DNA of 38,080 nucleotides, from positions 1 through 38,080 of the forward strand of contig JABDHF010000020.1 in the NCBI GenBank assembly GCA_013285595.1, in the 5' to 3' direction. The DNA is from Bacteroidota bacterium (GTDB taxonomy: Bacteria; Bacteroidota; Bacteroidia; Chitinophagales; Chitinophagaceae). Every line of letters begins with the position of its first letter. Position 1 is the first letter of the stretch. The position numbers and the translations under genes were made by a program. Positions 23,661 to 33,122 of the stretch are shown here, piece after piece. The notes beneath the pieces are model-generated. The model had not been told where the DNA came from, made no database searches, and saw only the letters and a list, made by a program, of their open reading frames with translations.

Positions 23661-24995
23661 TTATTTTAGTTTTCTCAAGTCAACAATACGATTTAGCTTG
23701 CCACCTTCGCTACGTGGTATTTCGTTGATGCCCACAATGGATATGCGCATGGTCAATCCTATATTGTCCTTTATTTTTTTGCTAAAGGCGTGTCCTATAG
23801 CTTTCACCTGTTCATCATTCTGAATATCCGTAGCATCTTCCAGTTTCAACTCATGGAATAATTGTTCTGCCAACTCTACTTTTACTTCTACTTCGTCCAT
23901 AGCGCCTTCGTGGCGCACTATCAGCTGGTAGTTGGCACTTAGCTTTGGCATGCCATTTAAAATATCTTCGACCTGGGTATGAAACAGGTTTACGCCGCGT
24001 ATGATGAGCATGTCATCGGCGCGGCCGCGGATTGGGCCCATCTTTACATGGGTGCGCTTGCCTGCCTTATCGTAATAGATGTTGGTGATATCGTTGGTCC
24101 AGTAGCGGAGCATGGGCATGCCCTTTTTGGTGAGGGTGGTAAATATGAGTACCCCATATTCTCCTTCCTTTACGGGCGTGCCGGTATCTTTATCTACGAT
24201 CTCGGGGAAGTAATGATCTTCCCATATATAGCAACCAGTGCCTTTTTCCTCATAGTCTTCCTGCGATATGCCGGGGCCCATTATTTCGCTGAGGCCATAG
24301 ATATTCGTAGCAGTAAGGCCTAATCCTTTTTCTACTTCTGTACGCACCACCTCTGTCCATGGCTCAGCGCCGAGGATGCCAAATCTGAGGTTGATGTTTT
24401 CGAGGGGTATATTTCTTTTCACCAGCTCCTGTGCCAGTGTTTGTGCGTAAGATGGCGTGCAACAGAGTGCCTCAGGTTTGAAGTCTTGCAGCAGCATTAG
24501 TTGCCGGTCTGTACCTCCACCTGATATGGGCACTACCGTCATGCCCAGCTTCTCTGCGCCATAATGAATGCCGAGGCCTCCGGTGAATAATCCGTAGCCA
24601 TAGGCATTCTGTAATATCATACCTGGTTTGCAGCCTGCGGCGGCCAGGGATCGTGCAACTGTATCTGAAAATACATCGAGGTCATGCTTTGTGTACGCGA
24701 CTACCGTTGGCTTGCCTGTAGTGCCACTGGAACAGTGTATCCTTGCCATTTCCTGCTGCGGCACGGCAAAGAGCCCGAAAGGGTAATTATCGCGCAGATC
24801 TGCCTTCTTTGTGAAGGGAAGCAGGTGGATATCGTCGATGGTTTTTATGGCCAATGGGTGGATGCCATGCTCATCGAGTTTCTTTTTATAAAAAGGTACG
24901 CGGTTGTAGAGGTAGGGTACTAGCTCTGTTAATCGCTCGGTTTGCAGCTGGCGCAGCTTGGCTAACGGGAGCTTTTCAATTTCGGGATGGAACAC
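23661..24995 (-). CDS. paaK: Phenylacetate--CoA ligase family protein
   Basis: The adenylate-forming enzyme (444 residues from the chosen start) has PaaK hallmarks: FHPEIEKLPLAKLRQLQTERL at the start, YLYNRVPFYKKKLDEHG, the P-loop HCSSGTTGKPT (about 88-97), NIYGLSEIMGPG and RGRADDMLIIRGVNLFHTQVE. It ligates phenylacetate or a related aryl acid to CoA using ATP. The frame is open from an ATG at 25109, but that would overlap the DUF4838 gene by 60 bp and add 38 unrelated residues. The GTG at 24995 starts exactly where the family begins and sits about 20 bp after a TAnnTTTG element at 25016-25023, so it is preferred. Confidence 0.92.
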   Translation of the reverse strand: MFHPEIEKLPLAKLRQLQTERLTELVPYLYNRVPFYKKKLDEHGIHPLAIKTIDDIHLLPFTKKADLRDNYPFGLFAVPQQEMARIHCSSGTTGKPTVVAYTKHDLDVFSDTVARSLAAAGCKPGMILQNAYGYGLFTGGLGIHYGAEKLGMTVVPISGGGTDRQLMLLQDFKPEALCCTPSYAQTLAQELVKRNIPLENINLRFGILGAEPWTEVVRTEVEKGLGLTATNIYGLSEIMGPGISQEDYEEKGTGCYIWEDHYFPEIVDKDTGTPVKEGEYGVLIFTTLTKKGMPMLRYWTNDITNIYYDKAGKRTHVKMGPIRGRADDMLIIRGVNLFHTQVEDILNGMPKLSANYQLIVRHEGAMDEVEVKVELAEQLFHELKLEDATDIQNDEQVKAIGHAFSKKIKDNIGLTMRISIVGINEIPRSEGGKLNRIVDLRKLK

Positions 24996-25015
24996 GGCGG
25001 AAAGATTGGCTATAC

Positions 25016-25023
25016 CAAATTTA
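25016..25023 (-). promoter_or_regulatory. -7 element TAAATTTG for paaK-paaI
   Basis: Exact TAnnTTTG match on the minus strand in the 53-bp gap between the DUF4838 stop and the GTG at 24995. It separates the paa pair from the polysaccharide module and supports the GTG start. Confidence 0.55.
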
Positions 25024-25048
25024 CTTATTTGGCAGCAGATACGCGTTA

Positions 25049-27307
25049 TTACTGCACGTATATTTCGTCGCAGGCTATCATAGGTTTTTTGTTTGCCCTG
25101 TAGCGCCATGATGGCACCGCATTGAGGTTATTTGCAGTAACCTTTATGTACCTGATCTGCTCAGATGGATGGGTGTTAGCTAATGAATATTCCTTGACTG
25201 CCAGTACATCGTCTGCTGTGTTTGTGATAGATAATGGTGACGCCATAGCGTGGTATTTAACGCCATCGGTTGACACTTCGACTGTAACCTTTTCTGGCTG
25301 GAAAATCCAGTGGCGGGGATCATCGAGGAAGTGCATCATTACTTTATTTACCGTGGTCGATTTGCCAAGGTCTATCGTTGCCACCATGGGCAGGCCATAA
25401 AAGCAAAGCCAATTGTAGCTGAAATCTGTGTACCCACGGTTGCCATCGGTCAATGTCCGGGTACCTTTTGCAGGGTAGTCTTCGGTAAAGCCATATTGCA
25501 GTGACACGGCAGCACCTAAGGCCTTTGTGGGGATAGCCCCGTCTTTAAATATGCCATTCCATTCTTCCTGGTACTGATCTGGGTTCAGGCCTACTTCGGC
25601 CAGCTCTGTTACTCCTGCTTTTTTGCAATTGGCCACAAAGCGTGTTACTTTCTCTGCAAACTTCGGATCGACGATCCACTTACCGGATCTGTCTTTTATT
25701 AAAAAGCCATGCTTCTCTATGCCGTAGAAACGGGCCTGTTGCAGTACTACATACTCCAGTGGCAGTCGTGCTCTTGTAACCCTATCCAGCAGGGTAGGGT
25801 TGCCTTCTACTGCGGCCTCGGCATTATCGAATACAGTGCTGTATTCCTCTATAGATTCAGGAGACAAGTACGATTTCCATTCGTTGATAGGGTTGCCGTA
25901 GATGTCGAGCTTGCGTTTGGATGATAGCAGCCTGTCCTGTACTTCATTGATATATTGCTGCAGAGATGGCGCTGCGGAGCCGTAATAATCTTTTAAGAAG
26001 GTACTTATGAGTTGTTTGGTATCAGCTTTATCGTCAGCTAAGAGCTTTGCCATTACGTAGCTTCTTAGTTCGGCCCATTCGCCGTAGGTATCGCCGCTGC
26101 CCTGTGCAAAGATGCCTTTTACGCCGTTGCTTTTCAGGAAATGAATGTTTGGTGCGAGGGTAGGAAAGTTCGGGAAGGGTGCGAGGTAGTTAGTGAACTC
26201 AACAATGTAGTCCCAGATAAAGAGGTTGTTGGTTAGCGCGTTCCACGCTTTAAGGTCGTTCCGGAATGCTCCGGCAGAGCCTTCTTCAGCCAACGGCTTA
26301 TCTCGGTAGGCGTCTATGTCGCTGAGGAATACGTATACGTTATCAGCCGGCTTTATGTTTTTGGGTGCTTTGTGGGTGTAACCGTAGGCGAGGGTAGTGA
26401 ACTTCTGATCCGGGAATACGGCTGCTACTTTGTTCACAAAGTTTACCAGGGAGCCGGATGGTACGCCACCGTATTTATTATCTATGGCTTTGCATTTATC
26501 GCAGGTACAGTTGCCGGCATCATCGTTTGGGCTTATAGACCAATACATGGCATCGGGGTTCTTTGCCATACGCTTCTTTAATTCTGCTACTACTATCTTG
26601 AACACATCTTCGTTGCTCAGGCATAACTGGGTGGCTTCGCGCTTGCCACCTACCTGCGAATAATATTCTGGGTGGGTGCTAAAGTAAGTTTGAGCAGGTA
26701 CCAGCTTATTGAAGGAATGGCCCCATATGCCCCATAAGTCATCGAGGCGTTGCAATTGATTCCATTCTAAATATTCGGCATCGTGCGAGGCGGGGTAGTA
26801 GACTTCGCGGTATACGAACTGGGGTTTGCGTTCATCGTAAATATCGCCGGGTATGCGTATTTTTTTTGAAGCAGGAATTAGGGCTGGTTCGCTATTCAGC
26901 TTTTTGCAACCCAGGTAATTTTCAAGAAAAGCATAGATGCCATAGATGAGGCCTTTGCCGCTGCCACCACAAAAAATGAGGTCTTTGCCATCGGTCTTGA
27001 ACAGGGATGCCTCGTCGGCCATCTTGCCCTTTGTGGCCCTGTCGCCTTTGGCTGTGTGGCCGATATAGATGGATGGGGTGGTGGTATTTTTAGTTTCCGG
27101 TATCACCGGGAGGTCGACACCGGAAACTTTTTGTATATAGCTTTGGAGGACTTTGGCTGAGCGCTGCTCTATTGCCGTGGGCTCTTTAGGGACGACTATC
27201 TTGTAGTCAGACCTGCCATTATTTGTTAGTATTACTTCCTGTGCAGTGCCATTGCACGCGCTCATAGTTATTAATGCTACAAGCAATCCATACAGCCTCA
27301 ACATCAT
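25049..27307 (-). CDS. DUF4838 lipoprotein with C-terminal F5/8-type (discoidin) domain
   Basis: The 752-residue protein is a probable lipoprotein: hydrophobic N-terminus ending MSAC (Cys18). Residues ~25-160 resemble the alpha-glucuronidase N-terminal (GH67-like) beta domain. Residues ~165-460 are DUF4838, with WSISPNDDAGNCTCDKC (N261, D262, D263, Cys267/269/272) and FIWDYIVEF. Residues ~640-752 look like a carbohydrate-binding discoidin domain (KVTVEVSTDGVKYHA, IRYIKVTANN). DUF4838 proteins are related to glycoside hydrolases but their substrates are largely unknown. Position at the 3' end of the GT2/TPR-barrel genes (13-bp gap) suggests it trims or binds the exported polymer, much as PgaB does in poly-GlcNAc systems. 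That role is inference. Confidence 0.85.
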   Translation of the reverse strand: MMLRLYGLLVALITMSACNGTAQEVILTNNGRSDYKIVVPKEPTAIEQRSAKVLQSYIQKVSGVDLPVIPETKNTTTPSIYIGHTAKGDRATKGKMADEASLFKTDGKDLIFCGGSGKGLIYGIYAFLENYLGCKKLNSEPALIPASKKIRIPGDIYDERKPQFVYREVYYPASHDAEYLEWNQLQRLDDLWGIWGHSFNKLVPAQTYFSTHPEYYSQVGGKREATQLCLSNEDVFKIVVAELKKRMAKNPDAMYWSISPNDDAGNCTCDKCKAIDNKYGGVPSGSLVNFVNKVAAVFPDQKFTTLAYGYTHKAPKNIKPADNVYVFLSDIDAYRDKPLAEEGSAGAFRNDLKAWNALTNNLFIWDYIVEFTNYLAPFPNFPTLAPNIHFLKSNGVKGIFAQGSGDTYGEWAELRSYVMAKLLADDKADTKQLISTFLKDYYGSAAPSLQQYINEVQDRLLSSKRKLDIYGNPINEWKSYLSPESIEEYSTVFDNAEAAVEGNPTLLDRVTRARLPLEYVVLQQARFYGIEKHGFLIKDRSGKWIVDPKFAEKVTRFVANCKKAGVTELAEVGLNPDQYQEEWNGIFKDGAIPTKALGAAVSLQYGFTEDYPAKGTRTLTDGNRGYTDFSYNWLCFYGLPMVATIDLGKSTTVNKVMMHFLDDPRHWIFQPEKVTVEVSTDGVKYHAMASPLSITNTADDVLAVKEYSLANTHPSEQIRYIKVTANNLNAVPSWRYRANKKPMIACDEIYVQ

Positions 27308-27320
27308 AAAACGGCATCAT

Positions 27321-30242
27321 TTAAAATCTATGCGTCAGCGTTACTGCAATATCGTATTGGTTTCTGTAGTTAAGCAGGTTAATACGGGTATTGTACCATG
27401 TACCAAATATGCCGAGTGTTGTTTTATAATGGAACTGCTTAGAGTACCCTGCACCTACACTAACCGATGGATACTGCAAGATATGTGACACCTGGTAGTT
27501 GCGGCTGAAGTCATCAGGAGCTGTACCATAACCCATAACTGCGGTGAAGAATGATGCACGGTTTTCAACATAGAACCTTGTAGTGAACAATACAGAATAA
27601 TAGTTAGCCGAAGTATCGAACGGATTATTAGGAAGATCACCGGTGAAAGTCTGAGACTTGAAGTTGATATAATAACCGCGGAGGTTAAAATAGAACTCCT
27701 TCATTTCTTTAGACACAGAGCCTACAACCGACCACAACTGGCCACTGTCGGCTTTCAGGTAACGGCCCCCAAGTTCTGCGTCCCAACCTTTCTTTAAGCT
27801 GTGATATAATGACAAGCCAAAACGGTCGGTAGGGAATATCTTGCCATCGGGAGACCAGCCGGCTACGCCGTAGGCATACCAACGTGGATTGAAGTTGAAG
27901 TAGGTTTCACCTTCAAACATATAACCTGTGCCTGTAGGGCGGCCTGCATAGTCAACACGGGCCGTAACTACACCACGGCTGTACTTGCGGGAATACTGAA
28001 CGGCTGCCATACCATAAACAGACGAAGTAGCAGAGTCTATGATCTTGGTATGTACGTACAGGAACCCAACTTCATTTTTAAGGAAGTGGCTATAGAGGAA
28101 CTCTGAATACTCGATATTCGAAAGGTCATAGGGAGTTAGTCTAACCAATGTATCTGCAGCATGCCATGCATCTTCCCAGTCTCTTTCAAATTCGTATACC
28201 TGGGCCCTTTTCAGCAGGAAGAATGGCGAATTAGGGAACATCATACGGCCTCTCTGTATCAGCGCAAGTGCCTGGTCGTAATCGCCCCTGGTGATCAATA
28301 AGCTGATGGTGTAGAATAATGGCAGCGTATCATTTGGCGCTACTTCTAACGCACGGTTGAATTCTATTAAAGCGCTGTCTTCGTTATTGCCTATCAGGTA
28401 TTGCTGGCCGGCAGCTGCTAACTGATCTTTGTAAGCGTTGCGATAGCGAATGTTGTAAGGATAGTCGGCATAAAGGCCACCTGATATTTCTGTTGCAGCG
28501 CCATAGTTCTGTGCATCTGCATAGATAGATGACTTTTTAAGCAGCAGGTCTTTATCGTTTGGATAATAGTTAAGCGCCTGGTCTGCATAAAAAATTGCAG
28601 AATCATAGTGCTTGTTTGCCGCCTGTATGTTAATCATATAGTTCAGCGCGTCCATATTCTCGGGCTGCTTGTCGAGCACTTCCTGGAGGATGGATACTGT
28701 ACCGTAATAATCATCGTATTGCATTGACTGGCGGCTTGCCGCTAATGACTGCTCTACATAGCTTACCAGGTATTGCTTGCTATCCGGGTATTTTGACAAC
28801 AGTTCTTTAGTGATCACAGAAGCTTCTGCGTAATGTTGGTATGCTTCCAGTGTTGCAGCTTTCTTGTACAATAATTGTTCATCGCCAGGGTAGTAAGTGA
28901 GGGCTTCGTCTATTGTGTGTAAAGCCTCGTCATACCTTTTCTGCTGCGTGTAAGCATTGATCAGATAGTTGATAGCGGCCATGTTAGCGTGGTCGTAGAA
29001 AAGCACTGTGTTGAGCGCTACGGTAGCACTATCAAAATCGTTCTGAGCTATATATTGTTTAGCAGCGAGTGTAGTGAGGTCGAGGAAGCTTTGTTTGTTT
29101 GCAGCGCTTGGATTGCTTTTGTATATCCTTTCTGCAAGCTGGGATGCCTGGTCATACCTTTTCAGGCTTTCGAGGATGCCGAGTTTTTTAAGCGTAAGCT
29201 CTGAATTGTTCGGGTAGCGTTTCAGCGCTACATTCACCCATTGCAATGCGTCAGTAAGCAAACCACGGCTAAAAGCTATGTTTATGAGGTAATTCAGTGC
29301 ATCTGTATTGCCCGGGTCTCTTTCAAGCACAGACTGAAACTGCAGGTAAGGGTCAGTATTCATGTAATACCGGCCAGCTTCCATGCGGATGTAGATATTT
29401 AGCTTCTGAACCTCAGGATTACCCGGGTAAAGCTTCATCAGCTTTTCAACAACTTCAACAGCCTCTACATAGCGAGACATAGCATCGAGTATGCTTACTT
29501 TCTTTATCAGGAATTCGTAAGAGTTTGGTGAAGACTGCAGCGCACGGTTAGTATAATCGAGTGAGCTTTCGTAAGTACCAGACTTAACATCGAGCGAGAA
29601 TACAGCCTGTAATGCTTCTTTGTTTAACGGATCTTGCTCCAGCACTGCTTCATAAGCGCGCTTAGATATTTCCAGGTATCCGCGATGGGCATACTGGCGG
29701 GCGAGGGTCAACTTATAGTCGAGGTATACACTGCGTATGTAAGAATCAGTAGAATATCTTTCAAATAAGTAATCGGCAAGTTTTGAGCTTTCTATCCAGT
29801 CACCTTCTTTGCTGTAGATGTCGAGTTTTTTCAGCAGCAGGTCTCGGTCGTTAGGGTAGTATTTAAGGCCCATATCTGCATATTCCAAAGCCTGTAAGTA
29901 GTTACAGGCAACGGCTTCAAGGTTTACGAGATAAACGTAGGCATCTTTGTAACGGGGATTTTTCTGAATAACATAGTTGAGCTCTGTACGGGCGCTATCT
30001 ACCTTGCCTGCAAGGCCATAGGCGCGGCCCAGCAACAGGTGTATATCCAGGTTGGTAGGTGAGATGTCTATTGCCTCGTGGCAAAGGTTAATAGCCTTTT
30101 GGTAATGCTTCAGATCTATTTCTTTCCGGGCTTCTTTATACAGATCATCAGAAGAGCCTGACTTCTTCAGCCATTGCGCATTTGATTGAAAGCTAATTAA
30201 GACCAGCAGTAACAGTAGTACCAACTTTGGGGTTGATCTCAT
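27321..30242 (-). CDS. TPR-repeat protein with YaiO-type outer-membrane beta-barrel (PgaA-like architecture)
   Basis: The 973-residue protein has a signal peptide (KLVLLLLLVLISFQSNAQ), a long array of TPR helices over about residues 30-690 (recurring YPNDRDLLLKKLDIYSKEG, NMDALNYMINIQAANKHYDSAIFYADQAL), and a C-terminal barrel over ~725-973. The barrel reads as YaiO family: DYAGRPTGTGYMFEGETYFNFNPRWYAYGVAGWSPDG near its start, ending NQYDIAVTLTHRF. A periplasmic TPR superhelix joined to an outer-membrane barrel is the layout of exopolysaccharide exporters such as PgaA, BcsC and AlgK/AlgE. With the adjacent synthase (31-bp gap), a secretin-like glycan export role is the best inference; the barrel size was not modelled. 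Confidence 0.88.
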   Translation of the reverse strand: MRSTPKLVLLLLLVLISFQSNAQWLKKSGSSDDLYKEARKEIDLKHYQKAINLCHEAIDISPTNLDIHLLLGRAYGLAGKVDSARTELNYVIQKNPRYKDAYVYLVNLEAVACNYLQALEYADMGLKYYPNDRDLLLKKLDIYSKEGDWIESSKLADYLFERYSTDSYIRSVYLDYKLTLARQYAHRGYLEISKRAYEAVLEQDPLNKEALQAVFSLDVKSGTYESSLDYTNRALQSSPNSYEFLIKKVSILDAMSRYVEAVEVVEKLMKLYPGNPEVQKLNIYIRMEAGRYYMNTDPYLQFQSVLERDPGNTDALNYLINIAFSRGLLTDALQWVNVALKRYPNNSELTLKKLGILESLKRYDQASQLAERIYKSNPSAANKQSFLDLTTLAAKQYIAQNDFDSATVALNTVLFYDHANMAAINYLINAYTQQKRYDEALHTIDEALTYYPGDEQLLYKKAATLEAYQHYAEASVITKELLSKYPDSKQYLVSYVEQSLAASRQSMQYDDYYGTVSILQEVLDKQPENMDALNYMINIQAANKHYDSAIFYADQALNYYPNDKDLLLKKSSIYADAQNYGAATEISGGLYADYPYNIRYRNAYKDQLAAAGQQYLIGNNEDSALIEFNRALEVAPNDTLPLFYTISLLITRGDYDQALALIQRGRMMFPNSPFFLLKRAQVYEFERDWEDAWHAADTLVRLTPYDLSNIEYSEFLYSHFLKNEVGFLYVHTKIIDSATSSVYGMAAVQYSRKYSRGVVTARVDYAGRPTGTGYMFEGETYFNFNPRWYAYGVAGWSPDGKIFPTDRFGLSLYHSLKKGWDAELGGRYLKADSGQLWSVVGSVSKEMKEFYFNLRGYYINFKSQTFTGDLPNNPFDTSANYYSVLFTTRFYVENRASFFTAVMGYGTAPDDFSRNYQVSHILQYPSVSVGAGYSKQFHYKTTLGIFGTWYNTRINLLNYRNQYDIAVTLTHRF

Positions 30243-30273
30243 CGTGTAATTTAGTTGTAATTAATGTTTAAAG

Positions 30274-31803
30274 TTAGCCAACCTTTACAGCACCTTTTTT
30301 CTTAGCTCCTGTAAAGCCCTGTCGCTGCATATCGCCCCACACATGTTTCCGTCCTACTATAAAATTAAAATATCCTTTAAGGGCAAAGAACATTATAAGC
30401 GGATGATACAGGAATGGCTCTAAAAAAGCCATCAGGCATAATCCTATTGTTTCGCCCCATGTTTTATAATACTTAAATGTGATCTGATCCCATAAGAGCG
30501 CCACTGTGGTGATCATTATGGAATAAGTGTACACAAATATTAACAAGATCAGGGCAAAAGGCCAGTTTATCTGATGCGTCAATATCAGGTAAATGTAAAA
30601 AAGAATTCCAGAAAATTCAATGATTGGCGCTAATAGTTCGAAAAAAAAGTGATAAGGGAAAACGATCATACCCATCCTGCCGTAGCGGGGGTTGAAAATA
30701 ACCCTTCTGTGTATGCTCATGAGCTGAGCTAACCCACGTCCCCACCTTGCGCGCTGGCGGCCAAATACCTTCAGGGTAGTAGGGCCTTCGGTCCAGCAGA
30801 GTGTAACGGGTACATACTTAACAGAATACTTCTTCTTATTATCTTTCATGTATGAACCCATACGCGTAATTAGGTCCATATCTTCAGCAAGCGACAGCGG
30901 ATCGTACCCACCGGCCTTGATAGCTACATCCTTATCAAACATACCCAAACCACCAGATACGTTTGGTACGGAATTGATCTTATCCCAACCCATTTTACCG
31001 AGTACAAACGAGCGGATATATTCCATCTCTTGGAAGCGAGGCAGGAAGCGGCGCGGAGGGCGCACGCGTATCATCAGGCCTTCATCGACATCGCAAGAGT
31101 TGACCATGCGCAGGGTAGCGCCGGTGGCAATAACCCTTTTAAAATCTTCCTGTATCTGCACATCACCGTTTATTTCCCTTACAGTGCTGGTTTCCTCATC
31201 CATAAAGGGCTTGATGAGCTTTATGAGCGTGTCTTTATCGAGGATACAATCCACATCTGTACAAAGGAAGTAATCGAATACGGAGATGTTGATACCGGCG
31301 TTAGAGGCATCGGCCTTACTCTTTCCGTTCACTTTATCAACGACCGCAAGCTTATCGTAGGCAAGGTTTGTGGACTTGAATATTCTCTTTACAGGCTTAC
31401 AGTTGAGGCGCTGCATGTAGGCATATTCTACCTCTACAAGCTCGAACTCTTTGATCAGTTTTTCCAGTGTATCGTCGGTACTACCGTCGTTAATAATGAT
31501 CACCTCAAACTTAGGATAGTTAAAGGTGAGCAATGAACGCACGTTAGAGATAATGGTGATGCCCTCATTAAAGGCTGGTGCGATAACGGAGATGCCCGGC
31601 GCCAGCGGCGACTCTACAATAATATTGTAGTCGACCGAGGCATTTTTTTTCATGTACCTGCGTATAGATACCAGTGATAATAACGCCAGTGTGCCGTAAG
31701 CCACAAGCAATACAATACCATATAGGAATACGGCAAACTGGTAATAAGTACCTAGTATTTGCCAGAAAATCCCTTTTGTAAAAAAGTCTATAATTACTTT
31801 CAT
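30274..31803 (-). CDS. Processive family 2 glycosyltransferase, PgaC/IcaA-like
   Basis: The 509-residue membrane enzyme has N-terminal helices (residues ~20-45) and a GT2 catalytic domain. All synthase motifs are visible: SVIAPAFNEG (72-81), NDGSTDDT (D106), DxD as TDVDC (D183/D185), the acceptor-base motif AEDMD (E308/D309), and QRARW (Q350-W354). Further membrane helices follow at ~370-470. This set indicates a processive beta-polymer synthase of the poly-GlcNAc/cellulose type. The donor sugar cannot be read from sequence. There is no PilZ domain, so cyclic-di-GMP control is not supported. It is followed by the TPR-barrel gene and preceded, across 155 bp, by the HEAT gene. Confidence 0.9.
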   Translation of the reverse strand: MKVIIDFFTKGIFWQILGTYYQFAVFLYGIVLLVAYGTLALLSLVSIRRYMKKNASVDYNIIVESPLAPGISVIAPAFNEGITIISNVRSLLTFNYPKFEVIIINDGSTDDTLEKLIKEFELVEVEYAYMQRLNCKPVKRIFKSTNLAYDKLAVVDKVNGKSKADASNAGINISVFDYFLCTDVDCILDKDTLIKLIKPFMDEETSTVREINGDVQIQEDFKRVIATGATLRMVNSCDVDEGLMIRVRPPRRFLPRFQEMEYIRSFVLGKMGWDKINSVPNVSGGLGMFDKDVAIKAGGYDPLSLAEDMDLITRMGSYMKDNKKKYSVKYVPVTLCWTEGPTTLKVFGRQRARWGRGLAQLMSIHRRVIFNPRYGRMGMIVFPYHFFFELLAPIIEFSGILFYIYLILTHQINWPFALILLIFVYTYSIMITTVALLWDQITFKYYKTWGETIGLCLMAFLEPFLYHPLIMFFALKGYFNFIVGRKHVWGDMQRQGFTGAKKKGAVKVG

Positions 31804-31958
31804 GTTATGACAATCAATTATTGATCCACGTGTGCGTATTCACTGCTTTTTCCTTCCGGTAACTTAAAATATAGGGTCGTAAGGTAGAAATATTTCTTTA
31901 AATTTTTATTAAAACAACTTCTAAAAATAAATATGCACTATATTAAAGCAACAATTGG

Positions 31959-33113
31959 TTAATACTTTATCAGTGGGTTTTGACAATGCTTGATGATCAA
32001 CTGATGATCTTCTTCTGTAGTTTCCATCAATTCTTCGATCATCAACCTGGACTGGTGCGTATTGTGCTTAATGATAGAGCGTGCGGCGTTCATCTGTATG
32101 TCAAAGTTGGTAGAATACAGGAACTCATGCTTAAGGAACTCGAGATAGTTGCCAGAACCAATACGGCCAAGCGCTTTCAGTATTTCTATCTGGCAATTTA
32201 CCGGCTGGCTGTTGTATATGCGTACCAGTGTTTCTTCCGACATTTCTGCAGACAGTTTGCCCAGGCAATTAATGGCATTGGCACGGAAAAAATGGTCCTT
32301 TGTTGTTAGCAGGTCCATTACGGCAGGTATTGCATTTTGCTGATCGTAATGAGCTATTAATTTCAGGCAAAAAGATACGATACTCTTATTAGTAGAGTAG
32401 CTTACCCAGCGCGAGAAATTGGGGATAGCAATATCCTTTGTAGTGGTAATGATCTTGAACATTTCCAGCTGGTCCCATGGTAGCAGCGGCTCTGTGGCAA
32501 TATCGAAAAATTTGAATGGATCGTTCTTACTTAGCTGGATGTATGCATTGCGGGAAACCGCTCTCAGCGTGGGGTTGGTGCTATTGGTAAGCGGCAGCAG
32601 GGTAGAGTCGGAGATCGGAATATCCATCTGTGTAAGCTCTACAATTGCTTTGATCTTGGTTTCCCATTTGTACTTTCTCAGCTTCTTGAATGAGTCCTCT
32701 ACGAGGTCCATATCTATGTATAGCTTTCTGAGCAGGTCACCTACTTCGCCACGGAAGTTTTTGCGGTAGCGGATGAGTATATCAATAAGCACCTGGCGAA
32801 CGCCGGGCTTTTTGTACAACTTATCAGATATAGCGGCCTGGTCGAATTCTATTTCATCGACAAGCATGTCTTTTCCAAGGTTCTCATTGAGGAGTACCTG
32901 CTCTGTGATCAGGTCTTCGATAATGGGGCTCAGGTAAGCCAGTCTTTTCTGATAAACATAGCCATTATACCTCCTAAAAAGAATAGAACCATAAGCTGCC
33001 AGCGTAGATACAATGGCGATAAATATAAACGCTAAAGCTATTTCTATTGAAAGTGGAAGTAAGCTAAATTGTTCGTAAGCCTGGAATAAAAGATTAACCA
33101 GATCATTCCACAT
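31959..33113 (-). CDS. Membrane-anchored HEAT-repeat protein
   Basis: The 384-residue protein has one N-terminal transmembrane helix (residues ~23-46, IEIALAFIFIAIVSTLAAYGSILF) followed by a cytoplasmic helical region. From residue ~150 the helices have HEAT-like pairing (WETKIKAIVELTQMDIPISD, HFFRANAINCLGKLSAEMSE, CQIEILKALGRIGSGNYLEFL). HEAT arrays act as protein scaffolds. The gene sits 9 bp after the response regulator stop and 155 bp before the GT2 synthase. It may couple the regulator to the synthase, taking the place of PgaD-like accessory subunits. Function not established. In the 31804-31958 gap no exact TAnnTTTG element was seen. Confidence 0.82.
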   Translation of the reverse strand: MWNDLVNLLFQAYEQFSLLPLSIEIALAFIFIAIVSTLAAYGSILFRRYNGYVYQKRLAYLSPIIEDLITEQVLLNENLGKDMLVDEIEFDQAAISDKLYKKPGVRQVLIDILIRYRKNFRGEVGDLLRKLYIDMDLVEDSFKKLRKYKWETKIKAIVELTQMDIPISDSTLLPLTNSTNPTLRAVSRNAYIQLSKNDPFKFFDIATEPLLPWDQLEMFKIITTTKDIAIPNFSRWVSYSTNKSIVSFCLKLIAHYDQQNAIPAVMDLLTTKDHFFRANAINCLGKLSAEMSEETLVRIYNSQPVNCQIEILKALGRIGSGNYLEFLKHEFLYSTNFDIQMNAARSIIKHNTHQSRLMIEELMETTEEDHQLIIKHCQNPLIKY

Positions 33114-33122
33114 GTGCAGGAG

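Noticed and set aside
31804-31958. Separate promoter between the HEAT and GT2 genes
   Set aside because: Only an inexact TATATTTT was seen on the minus strand; not enough to claim, though an extra start there remains possible.
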